Part shown: piece after piece, positions 53,089 through 61,543 of the stretch
Numbering within the stretch: position 1 is the first letter of the stretch
How the letters are laid out: each line of letters opens with the position of its first letter
Assembly (NCBI RefSeq): GCF_043642205.1
Contig: NZ_JBHZSG010000001.1
Coordinates: 219,688-283,687 of the forward strand
Direction of reading: 5' to 3'
Length of the DNA stretch: 64,000 bases
Origin: Thalassotalea_A litorea
GTDB lineage: Bacteria > Pseudomonadota > Gammaproteobacteria > Enterobacterales > Alteromonadaceae
The notes under the pieces: model-generated
Databases searched by the model: none
What the model was told of the DNA's origin: nothing
The model's input: the letters and a program-made list of their open reading frames with translations, nothing else
Translations under genes and position numbers: made by a program

Positions 53089-54906
53089 ATGTTTAAAAAG
53101 TTTACTGTGTCCGCAATCGGACTTTCGGTGCTAAGTGCATTGAGCACTGCGGCACATGCCGAACGCGTAATCATTCAGGTTGATAACCCAAATAAAGGTG
53201 TAGTAAAGGCTCTAGCTAAGCAACTTGGTGGTGAAATTAAAGTTGATGGTAAGAACTTCATCGCTGCAGATTTTGCTGGTAAGGATGTATCTGAAATTCG
53301 CGGTTTGTTAAATAACCCGCATGTAAAACTGGTAGAAGTGGATCAAAAGCGTAAGCTTTTCGCAGCCTACAATGATGATGCGGGTAATCCTCAAACCCAA
53401 CAAATTACGCCTTACGCCGTTTATCAGTCACAAGCTGATCAGGTGGCATTTGACGCATCTGCTGGTATGAAGGTGTGTGTAATCGATTCCGGTCTGGATA
53501 TTAGCAATAATGATTTCAACTGGGCAGATATCACCGGTGATAATGACTCAGGTACGGGTAACTGGTTCGACGCTGGCGGCGCTCACGGTACTCATGTTGC
53601 CGGTACCGTTGGTGCTGCGGATAATAACTTCGGTGTTGTCGGTATGGCTCCGGGCGTACCTATGCATATCATTAAAGTATTCAATGCCGATGGCTGGGGA
53701 TACTCATCAGATTTGGCCCATGCAACTGACCTTTGTGCTCAGGCCGGCGCGAACATTATCAATATGAGTCTTGGCGGTGGCGGTACCAGTACCGCGGAAT
53801 CGAACGCTTTTGAGAATTTTGTTGCTAATGGTGGTTTAGTGGTAGCCGCTGCGGGTAACGATGGTAATGCTGTTCGCTCATATCCTGCAGGTTATACCTC
53901 TGTAATGATGATCGGTGCTAATGATGCCGATAATAATATTGCCGATTTCTCACAGTTCCCAAGCTGTGAAACCGGTCGTGGAAAAAACGTTCGTACCGAT
54001 GAAACTATCTGTGTTGAGGTTACCGCTGGTGGTGTAGATACCTTATCTACTTACCCTGCAGGTACTGCGGCAGCGAGTACAGTGTCTTTAGATGGCAGTG
54101 GTTATGCATCTTCCGGTATGGAAAACTTTGGTAGTGCCTCTGGTGCCACTTACTTTATGGGTACAGCTGAAGCGGTTGACGCTGGTGCAGACGGTAAAGT
54201 CTGTTTGATTGATCGCGGCAATATCAGCTTCTTTGATAAGGCTAAAAACTGTGAAGATTCAGGTGGTGTCGGTGCCATTATTATCAACAACGAACCAGGT
54301 ATGCTTTTCGGTACGTTAGGAGAAACCAATACTACGACGATTCCTGTCGTTGGAACCGCATTAGAAGATCGTGCCGCAATCTTAGCTGCAGCGAATGCAG
54401 ATGTTGATATTTTTGCAACCGATTATGGCTATATGAGCGGTACGTCAATGGCAACACCTGCCGTTGCTGGGTTAGCCGCATTAGTATGGTCTAACTACCC
54501 GGAGTGTAGTGGTGAGGATATTCGTGCTGCGTTTAAAGCGACAGCGGAAGATTCTGGCGCAGCCGGTAATGATGTTTACTTCGGCTACGGTATCGTAAAA
54601 GCCAAAGCGGCTTATGATTACCTTGCAGCAAGTGCTTGTGGAGATACCGGTGGTCCTGGCGGTGGTGATATTTCATTAAGCGCTAATGGTTATAAGAGCC
54701 GTGGTCTTCAGGTTGTTGATTTGAACTGGCAAGGTACCAGTGCTGCGAATGTTGATGTATACCGCGATAATTCAGTAGTTTTCAGCGGTGCTGATTCAGG
54801 CGCTTATACCGATAATATCGGTGTTAAAGGTGGCGGTAGTTACACTTATAAGGTCTGTGAGCAGGGTACTTCAACTTGTTCTTCAGAAGTGAACGTGGTT
54901 TTCTAA
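53089..54906 (+). CDS. Secreted subtilisin-like serine protease (S8) with PA insert
   Basis: A 605-residue extracellular protease. Order: signal peptide 1-24 (ending AHA), I9-type propeptide (about 25-90), S8 catalytic domain with D133 (VIDSGLD), H166 (AHGTHVAGT) and S453 (GTSMATP), a PA domain inserted between His and Ser (about 345-430), a Gly-rich linker and a C-terminal Fn3-like domain (about 525-605). Several Cys residues suggest disulfides. This arrangement is common in secreted proteases of marine Alteromonadales and suits degradation of external protein. A strong terminator follows. Confidence 0.95.
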   Translation: MFKKFTVSAIGLSVLSALSTAAHAERVIIQVDNPNKGVVKALAKQLGGEIKVDGKNFIAADFAGKDVSEIRGLLNNPHVKLVEVDQKRKLFAAYNDDAGNPQTQQITPYAVYQSQADQVAFDASAGMKVCVIDSGLDISNNDFNWADITGDNDSGTGNWFDAGGAHGTHVAGTVGAADNNFGVVGMAPGVPMHIIKVFNADGWGYSSDLAHATDLCAQAGANIINMSLGGGGTSTAESNAFENFVANGGLVVAAAGNDGNAVRSYPAGYTSVMMIGANDADNNIADFSQFPSCETGRGKNVRTDETICVEVTAGGVDTLSTYPAGTAAASTVSLDGSGYASSGMENFGSASGATYFMGTAEAVDAGADGKVCLIDRGNISFFDKAKNCEDSGGVGAIIINNEPGMLFGTLGETNTTTIPVVGTALEDRAAILAAANADVDIFATDYGYMSGTSMATPAVAGLAALVWSNYPECSGEDIRAAFKATAEDSGAAGNDVYFGYGIVKAKAAYDYLAASACGDTGGPGGGDISLSANGYKSRGLQVVDLNWQGTSAANVDVYRDNSVVFSGADSGAYTDNIGVKGGGSYTYKVCEQGTSTCSSEVNVVF

Positions 54907-54928
54907 GAAGAAATTTTTAGAATTTCAC

Positions 54929-54962
54929 CATCAAAAAAGGAGCTTATGCTCCTTTTTTGATG
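54929..54962 (+). terminator. Intrinsic terminator after the subtilase gene
   Basis: CATCAAAAAAGGAGC pairs perfectly with GCTCCTTTTTTGATG around a TTAT loop. The stem has a T6 run and lies 22 bp after the stop. Confidence 0.92.
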
Positions 54963-55041
54963 TGTCTATTCAATTATCGCTGGTTTCATCTTCTCAGTTT
55001 GATATAAATTGAATCATAGGTGTTCGACCAAGAGACCGATA

Positions 55042-55443
55042 ATGGCAGATCATTTTCGCAATTACTTACTCAAAAAACCGTTTACTGAAAAGCTATTTCC
55101 ATTTGGCGATAACGTTGAAGTATACAAAGTAAAGGGCAAAATGTTTGCAACCCTGTCCCTTGGAAAAATGGGGAAGGGAGGAGAAGGTAACAACGCTCAC
55201 TGGTGGATGAATCTCAAATGTGATCCCGACGAAGCGGTAATGCTTCGCGATATTTTTGCCTCAGTGATCCCCGGCTATCATATGAATAAGCGCTTGTGGA
55301 ATACCGTGATCCTTGATGGCTCAATCCCTCAGGGAGAGATTGAACGGATGATCGATAATTCATTTAATCTGGTGGTGAGTAAAATGCCTCAAAAAGATCA
55401 ACAGTCGATACGGCTTTACGAATTAATGGGACATCAATATTAA
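55042..55443 (+). CDS. MmcQ/YjbR family protein
   Basis: A 133-residue protein beginning at the ATG at 55042 (MADHFRNYLLKKP). The series FGDNVEVYKVKGKMFATLSL, WWMNLKCDPDEAVMLRD, GYHMNKRLWNTVILDGSIP and MIDNSFNLVVSKMP matches the YjbR/MmcQ pattern, including the W-x-T-V-x-L-D-G segment. The family has a CyaY-like fold and is thought to bind DNA, but its role is not established. The 11 codons upstream in frame are not conserved in style. Confidence 0.85.
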   Translation: MADHFRNYLLKKPFTEKLFPFGDNVEVYKVKGKMFATLSLGKMGKGGEGNNAHWWMNLKCDPDEAVMLRDIFASVIPGYHMNKRLWNTVILDGSIPQGEIERMIDNSFNLVVSKMPQKDQQSIRLYELMGHQY

Positions 55444-55457
55444 CGCCTAACGATAAG

Positions 55458-56207
55458 CTAATTAACCACATTGCCTTTTGACGTTCCGTCTTGAGGTTTA
55501 TTAAGCGTCTTAGCAATGTAAGTTTTTACGTTTTCGAACTCTTGGGCAACGTCTCCCCGAATTTTCGAGAATACGAGGTGATTTCGCTCCTGACTCGCGA
55601 CAACCGTTAGCAGGTAGTTATCTACGCGAAATCTTTCAAAATCAACTTTGATAAATGTGCCACTTCTGTCAGGGTTAGGCTGTACCGAAACCAGCCCTCT
55701 GACATACTCTATGTTTGTCATATTCATATCACGAAAGTAGTCCAACATACTTTTTTCAAATTCTAATTTTGATTCAAGATTAATTAATAGTGATTTTAAT
55801 TCCTGATCTTGAATAAGGCCGATATCGCCCGTGGCGATAAGTGATTTATATGTCCCCATTGATGCACTAATGGGTGGCATTTGAAACATCGACATTAACG
55901 CATTGCCGGCGCGTTCGGAGGTAGGTTCTAGGTTGTCTGTCGCGACCATGTCGATAACATAGTCCAGTTCTGATGCTTTGTTTTTATGAAATAATGCCAT
56001 TGAGCTAACACTGTCAACATTATCGGAAAAGTCGCTGTAAAGTTGCTCAAGAATGACCTTTTCCTGCTGTTTGCTAACCCGGCCTTCATTCCAGCTATTC
56101 ACTTGTATGGCGACAAAAATTCCAGACACAACGATAATAAAGTCAATGATTGCGGCTAACCAGTTTTGGTTTTTTAAGTGACTGATTATATTAGATGTTA
56201 GCATCAA
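55458..56207 (-). CDS. Single-pass membrane protein, DUF6090-like
   Basis: A 249-residue protein with one membrane helix near the N-terminus (about 17-35). The segment AAIIDFIIVVSGIFVAIQVNSWNEGR is like the conserved start of DUF6090 proteins. It is followed by a largely helical, charged soluble domain. The first two codons are both Met; either could be used. Function unknown. The next repeat remnant lies upstream of its start. Confidence 0.7.
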   Translation of the reverse strand: MMLTSNIISHLKNQNWLAAIIDFIIVVSGIFVAIQVNSWNEGRVSKQQEKVILEQLYSDFSDNVDSVSSMALFHKNKASELDYVIDMVATDNLEPTSERAGNALMSMFQMPPISASMGTYKSLIATGDIGLIQDQELKSLLINLESKLEFEKSMLDYFRDMNMTNIEYVRGLVSVQPNPDRSGTFIKVDFERFRVDNYLLTVVASQERNHLVFSKIRGDVAQEFENVKTYIAKTLNKPQDGTSKGNVVN

Positions 56208-56284
56208 ATTGTCCCGATAATTTTATAACAACATTGAGTATAACCTACGGGTAAACAGATCTGACAATGTTGGCATCTGGTCTA

Positions 56285-56328
56285 ATAGCAATCACATTAA
56301 ATTATTGCTCATTCAGAGTGATTGCTAT
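56285..56328. repeat. 44-bp remnant of the intergenic repeat with altered ends
   Basis: ATAGCAATCACATTAA followed by ATTATTGCTCATTCAG matches the end of copy 1, then jumps directly to GTGATTGCTAT, the opposite end. The third base pair from each end region is changed in both arms (ATAGCAAT and ATTGCTAT instead of ATACCAAT and ATTGGTAT), so the arms remain complementary. Confidence 0.65.
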
Positions 56329-56470
56329 AAAGACTCAATCAATAAATATGATTCGCCACCAATACCAATACCGATTCACCGATAAAGCTAGGTTGTCTTT
56401 TATCCTTGTGTTTGTTGGATTTAGTGTATGCTAAGGTCAGTAATCTTCATTGATAATAAAAAGCCATAAT

Positions 56471-58126
56471 ATGAAAAAACTTCTCAATTCCGTCATTATT
56501 TTCTTTAGTTTCTCCACGTTTAATGTGTATGCGTTTGATGCTGCGGTTGCTATGCCGGATAGCTATAGTGCACAGGTTGCCAAAGACATACTGCAAGAGG
56601 GTGGTAATGCTATTGATGCGGCGATTGCGGCACAATTTGTACTTGCTGTTACGTTACCTGAAGCTGGGAATATTGGCGGTGGCGGATTCATGACGATTTT
56701 TCATGACGGGAAAGCCGACTTTTTAGATTATCGTGAAGTTGCGCCACTAGCGGCTTCGAGAGATATGTACTTAGACAAACAAAACAATGTTATCCCACAT
56801 TTGTCTACGTTTAGTATTTTGTCTTCAGGTGTACCAGGTACTGTTGATGGTATGTGGCAGGCTCATAAAAAATATGGCTCAAAAACATGGCAGGAACTAC
56901 TGGTACCTGCAATAAAGTTGGCGTCTGATGGCTTTGTTGTACACCCTGTTTTGGCAACAGGTACACAAACCACCATCCGTCGTTTTAAAGAGAATAACAT
57001 TAACGTTAACTTTGCCGATTATTTTGGCGCAGTTGAAGCTGGAAAAGAGTTTAAGCAACCCGAGCTGGCAGCAACGCTTAAAAGAATTTCAGACAATGGT
57101 CGTGATGGCTTTTATCAGGGGGAAACGGCTCAAATCATTGCCCAATTTATGAAACATAATGACGGGATAATCACCGAAAAAGATCTTGCTAACTATCAGT
57201 CGAAATGGCGACAACCTATCCGGGAAACCTGGCGTGGTTATGACATTATCACGGCGCCACCACCAAGCTCTGGTGGTATTGCCATTATTCAGTGGCTGGC
57301 GATGTTTGATTTGCTCAAACAGGAAAAACCCATTGATCACAATAGTCAACGGTATATGCACATTCTTGCAGAAATTGGTAAACGAGTATTCGCGGATCGG
57401 GCTGAATACTTAGGCGACCCAGATTTTTATGATGTACCGACATCGAAGTTACTGGCAAAGCCTTATCTACAAAAACGAATCGCCGATATTACCGAAAATC
57501 GGATTTCAACCACCGAAACCATTAAACCAGGCTTAGATGAAAGTCGTGATACCACGCACTTCTCGATCATTGATAAATGGGGAAATGCGATTTCTAATAC
57601 CACGACTATTAATTATACCTTTGGCAGCGGTATTGTTGTCGAAGGTGCCGGATTTATATTGAACGACGAGATGGATGACTTTAGCGCCAAGCCAGGTGCT
57701 GCAAATATTTTTGGTGCGGTAGGCGGTACGGCAAATGAAATTCAACCGAACAAACGTATGTTGTCTTCGATGGCGCCGACGATTTTACTAAATGAGGGTA
57801 AGGTTGAGATGGTTACCGGCTCTCCGGGTGGCACAACGATTATTACTTCGGTTTATCAATCTATTTTAAACGTCATTGAGTTTAATATGACCGCCGATCA
57901 AGCCGTGAATGCACCGAGATTTCACCATCAATTATTGCCGGAAAATGAAATCTGGCATTACAACGGGATAAATGCAGACGTACTTAGTGCATTGCAGGCA
58001 ATGGGATATAAGGTGGTGCCAGATACGTTTGGTGATGTGCAGCTGATCATCAATCGGGGAAATGAACTAAGTGCGGCTTCAGAGAAAAATGCGTATTCAC
58101 GCGGTGTGTCATTAGTTTTTGATTAA
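56471..58126 (+). CDS. ggt: Gamma-glutamyltransferase
   Basis: A 551-residue periplasmic GGT that cleaves or transfers gamma-glutamyl groups from glutathione and similar compounds. It has a signal peptide (LLNSVIIFFSFSTFNVYA), the large-subunit start DAAVAMPDSYSAQVAKDILQEGGNAIDAAIA, and the autoprocessing site at T361 in RDTTHFSIIDKWGN. The small subunit has GFILNDEMDDFS, PNKRMLSSMAPTI and GSPGGTTII, the standard substrate loops. The ATG at 56471 begins the signal peptide; the seven codons upstream are not needed. It is transcribed alone. Confidence 0.95.
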   Translation: MKKLLNSVIIFFSFSTFNVYAFDAAVAMPDSYSAQVAKDILQEGGNAIDAAIAAQFVLAVTLPEAGNIGGGGFMTIFHDGKADFLDYREVAPLAASRDMYLDKQNNVIPHLSTFSILSSGVPGTVDGMWQAHKKYGSKTWQELLVPAIKLASDGFVVHPVLATGTQTTIRRFKENNINVNFADYFGAVEAGKEFKQPELAATLKRISDNGRDGFYQGETAQIIAQFMKHNDGIITEKDLANYQSKWRQPIRETWRGYDIITAPPPSSGGIAIIQWLAMFDLLKQEKPIDHNSQRYMHILAEIGKRVFADRAEYLGDPDFYDVPTSKLLAKPYLQKRIADITENRISTTETIKPGLDESRDTTHFSIIDKWGNAISNTTTINYTFGSGIVVEGAGFILNDEMDDFSAKPGAANIFGAVGGTANEIQPNKRMLSSMAPTILLNEGKVEMVTGSPGGTTIITSVYQSILNVIEFNMTADQAVNAPRFHHQLLPENEIWHYNGINADVLSALQAMGYKVVPDTFGDVQLIINRGNELSAASEKNAYSRGVSLVFD

Positions 58127-58182
58127 CGCTGATATCTTTGCTGCCTAAGCGATTGTCACATGCCGATGGTCAACTCGCCAAA

Positions 58183-58212
58183 ATAAAGCTGGGCCGATCG
58201 GCCCAGCTTTAT
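58183..58212. terminator. Bidirectional hairpin terminator between ggt and the XRE gene
   Basis: A perfect 30-bp palindrome with 15-bp arms ATAAAGCTGGGCCGA and TCGGCCCAGCTTTAT, lying between two convergent genes. T runs are short, so termination may rely on the very stable stem. Confidence 0.75.
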
Positions 58213-58226
58213 CAATGTTGTGGCCA

Positions 58227-58424
58227 TTAATCCAGTTGTTCCTCGAAAACCTCTTCAATTTTTAAGGTAAACAAACGCGCGATTTTAAACGCCAGCGGTA
58301 AACTGGGATCAAACTTTCCTTTTTCGATGGCGTTTATTGTTTGTCGTGATACATCAAGGTAGTTTGCCAAATCCGCCTGGGTCCAGTTGCGTTCGGCGCG
58401 TAGCACTTTTAATTTATTCTTCAT
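58227..58424 (-). CDS. Small XRE-family HTH regulator
   Basis: A 65-residue Cro/CI-type helix-turn-helix protein, the whole length being the DNA-binding domain (LKVLRAERNWTQADLANYLDVSRQTINAIEKGKFDPSLPLAFKIARLF). It belongs to the short YozG-like group. Its ATG overlaps the stop of the upstream membrane protein gene by 4 bp, an arrangement common for small regulators encoded with a membrane protein of the same operon. Confidence 0.9.
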   Translation of the reverse strand: MKNKLKVLRAERNWTQADLANYLDVSRQTINAIEKGKFDPSLPLAFKIARLFTLKIEEVFEEQLD

Positions 58425-58840
58425 GACAAGCGCTTCAATCCAATGAATAGTGAAATCATATAGGTGATTGCCATTAACATCATCAAATGAGAGATCTCGG
58501 CATCAGTGGCAATAACATTGGCAATATCCAGATTCGAGTAGGCAAACCCCAAAACCATGCCAACGCCTAACGTAATCCCCATCGATTGTAATTGCACTCT
58601 TTGTTGCATTTCGTCCAAGCCTGTTAAGTGCCTGGCGTTGGCGTAAATCATGCCAATCCCGATTAAGATATTTAATAAAATTGCCAGCACGCTATATAGC
58701 GTATCGTCCTGCCAGATTAGCTGTGGGCCCAAGGTTGCTAAAGCCATGGTTAACACCCAGGCCAGTGTCCAGATAGCGAGATTCCGAGTATTTTTCTTGT
58801 TGCGTGTTTGCCAATTTGACGACCGTGCCGAACTATTCAT
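58421..58840 (-). CDS. Four-helix membrane protein paired with the XRE regulator
   Basis: A 139-residue membrane protein. The ATG at 58840 has AAGGAG 7 nt upstream and is preferred over one six codons earlier. Four hydrophobic helices are seen (about 22-42, 50-70, 86-106, 116-134), with a conserved-looking loop RHLTGLDEMQQRVQLQSM between helices 2 and 3. The same layout of LDEMQRRIQLEA-like loop occurs in small membrane proteins next to short XRE regulators. Function unknown. Confidence 0.75.
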   Translation of the reverse strand: MNSSARSSNWQTRNKKNTRNLAIWTLAWVLTMALATLGPQLIWQDDTLYSVLAILLNILIGIGMIYANARHLTGLDEMQQRVQLQSMGITLGVGMVLGFAYSNLDIANVIATDAEISHLMMLMAITYMISLFIGLKRLS

Positions 58841-59000
58841 GTCTATCTCCTTTGTCAATAAGTAAAGTGAGCTTTACTATATTAAGGCTTAACCTGATTG
58901 TTATGTCAAGCTTGTTTTACTATTTGTCGCGTTTGGTTGATATTTAGGCGTGAGATTCTGTGCTAATCTATTACTCGCATTTACATACCTGAATGGGGCT

Positions 59001-60014
59001 ATGAAATTGAAAGGAAAGAAAAAGACCTTGAATTGGGGGATCTTAAGCAGTGCTAAAATTGCGCGGGAAAAGGTCATCCCGGCATTAAAGAAATCGACTT
59101 TGGTCGGAAATATTACCCTGGCTTCGAGAAACCCTGACAATGCAAGGCATTGGGCAAACGAGCTAGGCATAAACGCTTGCACTGGCGACTATCAGGATTT
59201 ACTTAACGATGCGGATATCGACATTATATACAACCCACTGCCAAATCATCTGCATGTACCGATGACCATTGCCGCGCTGCATGCCGGCAAACATGTGTTA
59301 TGTGAAAAACCCATAGCCCTGACGAGCCAGCAATTACAACAGCTGATCGGTGTTGCTAATCAATATCCGGATTTGGCGGTCATGGAAGCGTTTATGTATC
59401 GTCATCATCCCCGATGGCAAATCGTGAAAAACCTTTTGGATTCGCAATACTTTGGCAAAGTCGGATATATCCATGTCACCTTTACGTATTTCAATCGAGA
59501 TCCCAACAATGTAAGAAATCAATCCGGTATCGGCGGCGGTGCCCTATATGATATTGGTTGTTACTGTCTGGCCGTGGCGAGACTCTTGCTCGATAAAAAA
59601 CCGAAACGAGTGATTGCAACCCAATGGATTGATGAGGATTTTCAAACCGACAAAATGACGTCAGGACTCATGGATTTTGGCGATGTTCAGGCCAGCTTTA
59701 ATTGCGCAACGCAACTGGCAGCAGGTCAATATATTGAAATTCAATGTGAGCGAGGACGGATTCGTATTGATGAACCATTTGCGTTGGATGTGGCAGATAC
59801 CGACATTTTGCTGTTCCCATCAGGGCAAGTTCAGGCAGAAAAAATATCGGTAGGGTATAACGATCATTATCTAACTCAGATTGATGACTACTCGAATGCA
59901 CTATTGTCGCATCAGGCAGCCCCTTATGATCTCGCAGATGCACAAACGATAATGGCACTGATTGAAGCTATGCAGCAAAGCCACACCAATCAGCGCTGGC
60001 AAAATATTAGTTAG
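59001..60014 (+). CDS. Gfo/Idh/MocA family oxidoreductase
   Basis: A 337-residue NAD(P)-dependent oxidoreductase. The ATG at 59001 is preferred; the frame is open back to 58950. The Rossmann start NWGILSSAKIAREKVIPAL lacks the strict GxGxxG but is usual in this group. The catalytic Lys is in CEKPIAL, and GGGALYDIGCYCLAVARLLL matches the substrate domain (DxGxY/C and H/R). Likely substrate is a sugar or inositol derivative, or a trans-dihydrodiol type compound; no context gene decides. Confidence 0.87.
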   Translation: MKLKGKKKTLNWGILSSAKIAREKVIPALKKSTLVGNITLASRNPDNARHWANELGINACTGDYQDLLNDADIDIIYNPLPNHLHVPMTIAALHAGKHVLCEKPIALTSQQLQQLIGVANQYPDLAVMEAFMYRHHPRWQIVKNLLDSQYFGKVGYIHVTFTYFNRDPNNVRNQSGIGGGALYDIGCYCLAVARLLLDKKPKRVIATQWIDEDFQTDKMTSGLMDFGDVQASFNCATQLAAGQYIEIQCERGRIRIDEPFALDVADTDILLFPSGQVQAEKISVGYNDHYLTQIDDYSNALLSHQAAPYDLADAQTIMALIEAMQQSHTNQRWQNIS

Positions 60015-60079
60015 CCGGGCATCGTGTAATTGTCGGCTCGCCAGCGATGACAAATAGTGTAGCGCGAAGGCAAAAGGAT

Positions 60080-60457
60080 TTAGCGCTTTGCGAGAATCAG
60101 AATGAGAACGCCATTTTGAAAATGACGGTGCACTAGCTTGCTACTGACACGAGTCGAGAACTCAATTTTGTGTTCGATGGTTCGGTTTGCAAAATTTGCA
60201 TCGGTCTTTAAGCCCGATTTTGTCCTGGAATGCAACATGTGTGGCGTTATCGTTGTCGACATTAAAATCGCTTTTTCATGAATCTGTATTCGAATGTTGT
60301 CCCGGACACTGCCTGGAAACTTAGCGATAACCTTATAATGATCCACAAACTCCTCTGTTTTTACATTCGGCTGCGCAGAGAGGTTATTGGAAATGGAGGC
60401 TAATTCGGGCATAGCGGCACGCCAGTCCCAGAATTCACTACCATTTGAAGATGTCAT
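60080..60457 (-). CDS. Hsp20/alpha-crystallin-like protein
   Basis: A 125-residue protein. The ATG at 60457 follows AGGAG. From about residue 31, EEFVDHYKVIAKFPGSVRDNIRIQIHEKAILMS fits the alpha-crystallin strands, and KLVHRHFQNGVLILILAKR at the end matches the A-x-x-x-NGVL pattern of small heat-shock proteins. It has no C-terminal IxI tail, so oligomer assembly may differ. The gene is divergent from the DJ-1-like gene across 255 bp. Confidence 0.75.
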   Translation of the reverse strand: MTSSNGSEFWDWRAAMPELASISNNLSAQPNVKTEEFVDHYKVIAKFPGSVRDNIRIQIHEKAILMSTTITPHMLHSRTKSGLKTDANFANRTIEHKIEFSTRVSSKLVHRHFQNGVLILILAKR

Positions 60458-60712
60458 AATTGCTCCTTTTATTTTTTTCAGTTCCATCAGGTGATTGGGA
60501 GATAAAGAACAACAGATCACTTAACAGTTAATTTAGCAGAGATTTTATTTTTTACCTGCCATCGGGCCTGAATATGCAAAATTTTTTGGTTGTTTATTTG
60601 CTTCGTGAATTAATACTGTCGCCAGTAAGTGATCTGATCACTTATTTGTTTCGAATAATCTTTGACTACAGCAACTATAATTGCTGCCATCTGTCGAGAA
60701 AGAGATCTGAAC

Positions 60713-61387
60713 ATGATTAAAATACTTGTCGTGGTGACCAATCACGGAACGTTAGGGTCAACCGAAGAAACCAATGGCACCTATGCACCTGAGCTTACCC
60801 ATGCGCTGGAAAAATTTTTCGCGGCAGGCTTTGGTTTTGATATCGCTTCTATAAACGGAGGGAAGGCACCTCTCTATGGGGAGGATACCGAGGGCGATAG
60901 CATTAACGCCATGATTCTTTCCCGTGAAGATGTACGCCGTAAGATTGCCAACACCCTGAAAATGGAAGAAGTAGATGTTGTTAATTACTCCGCGATTTTT
61001 TATCCAGGAGGCTTTGGCTTACTGTCTGACTTGGCAGAACACGTGGGGACAGCAAAAGCCACGGCACGCTTCTATGAGCAGGGCGGGTTGATTGGTGCGG
61101 TTTGTCACGGCCCAGCAGGATTGCTGCCGGTTACGCTTGCAAACGGAGAGTCACTGTTAGCGAAGCATGTGGTAACAGGTTTTACCCGGGAAGAGGAGGT
61201 AGAGTTTGGTACCATAGACAAAATCCCATTATTGCTTGAAGAAGCACTTACTCGCCGGGCGAGAAAATACGTGAAACGGGCACCCTGGAGCGAAAATGTC
61301 GTAATCGACGGTCAACTGATAACGGGTCAGAACCCTGCATCAGCTTCAAGCGTTGGTGAAGCTATGGTTAATAAAATTTTAGATTAA
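60713..61387 (+). CDS. DJ-1/PfpI family protein (Hsp31-like)
   Basis: A 224-residue protein with the class-I glutamine-amidotransferase-like fold. ATG at 60713 (MIKILVVVTNHG); 17 residues upstream in frame are discarded. The nucleophile C131 lies in GAVCHGPAGLL, with the following His as its partner, and IFYPGGFGLLSDLAE is the oxyanion segment. The N-terminal TNHGTLGSTEETNGTYAPELTHAL is typical of Hsp31/glyoxalase-III-like members, which repair or remove glycation by methylglyoxal. Exact activity unproven. Its Hsp20-like neighbour hints at a stress role. Confidence 0.87.
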   Translation: MIKILVVVTNHGTLGSTEETNGTYAPELTHALEKFFAAGFGFDIASINGGKAPLYGEDTEGDSINAMILSREDVRRKIANTLKMEEVDVVNYSAIFYPGGFGLLSDLAEHVGTAKATARFYEQGGLIGAVCHGPAGLLPVTLANGESLLAKHVVTGFTREEEVEFGTIDKIPLLLEEALTRRARKYVKRAPWSENVVIDGQLITGQNPASASSVGEAMVNKILD

Positions 61388-61543
61388 CGTTAACATTCTG
61401 AAATTTGTGTTATTTATGTCTTGTATGTCGACTTTTTAAGCGAATTTTAGATTGTGTTTCTGAAACAATTTTTGTTACCTTAGGACGATAACTTTACTGT
61501 CTCGTTTCGCTGTACATTGAGACAAAGCGTCAAGGTAATAATA

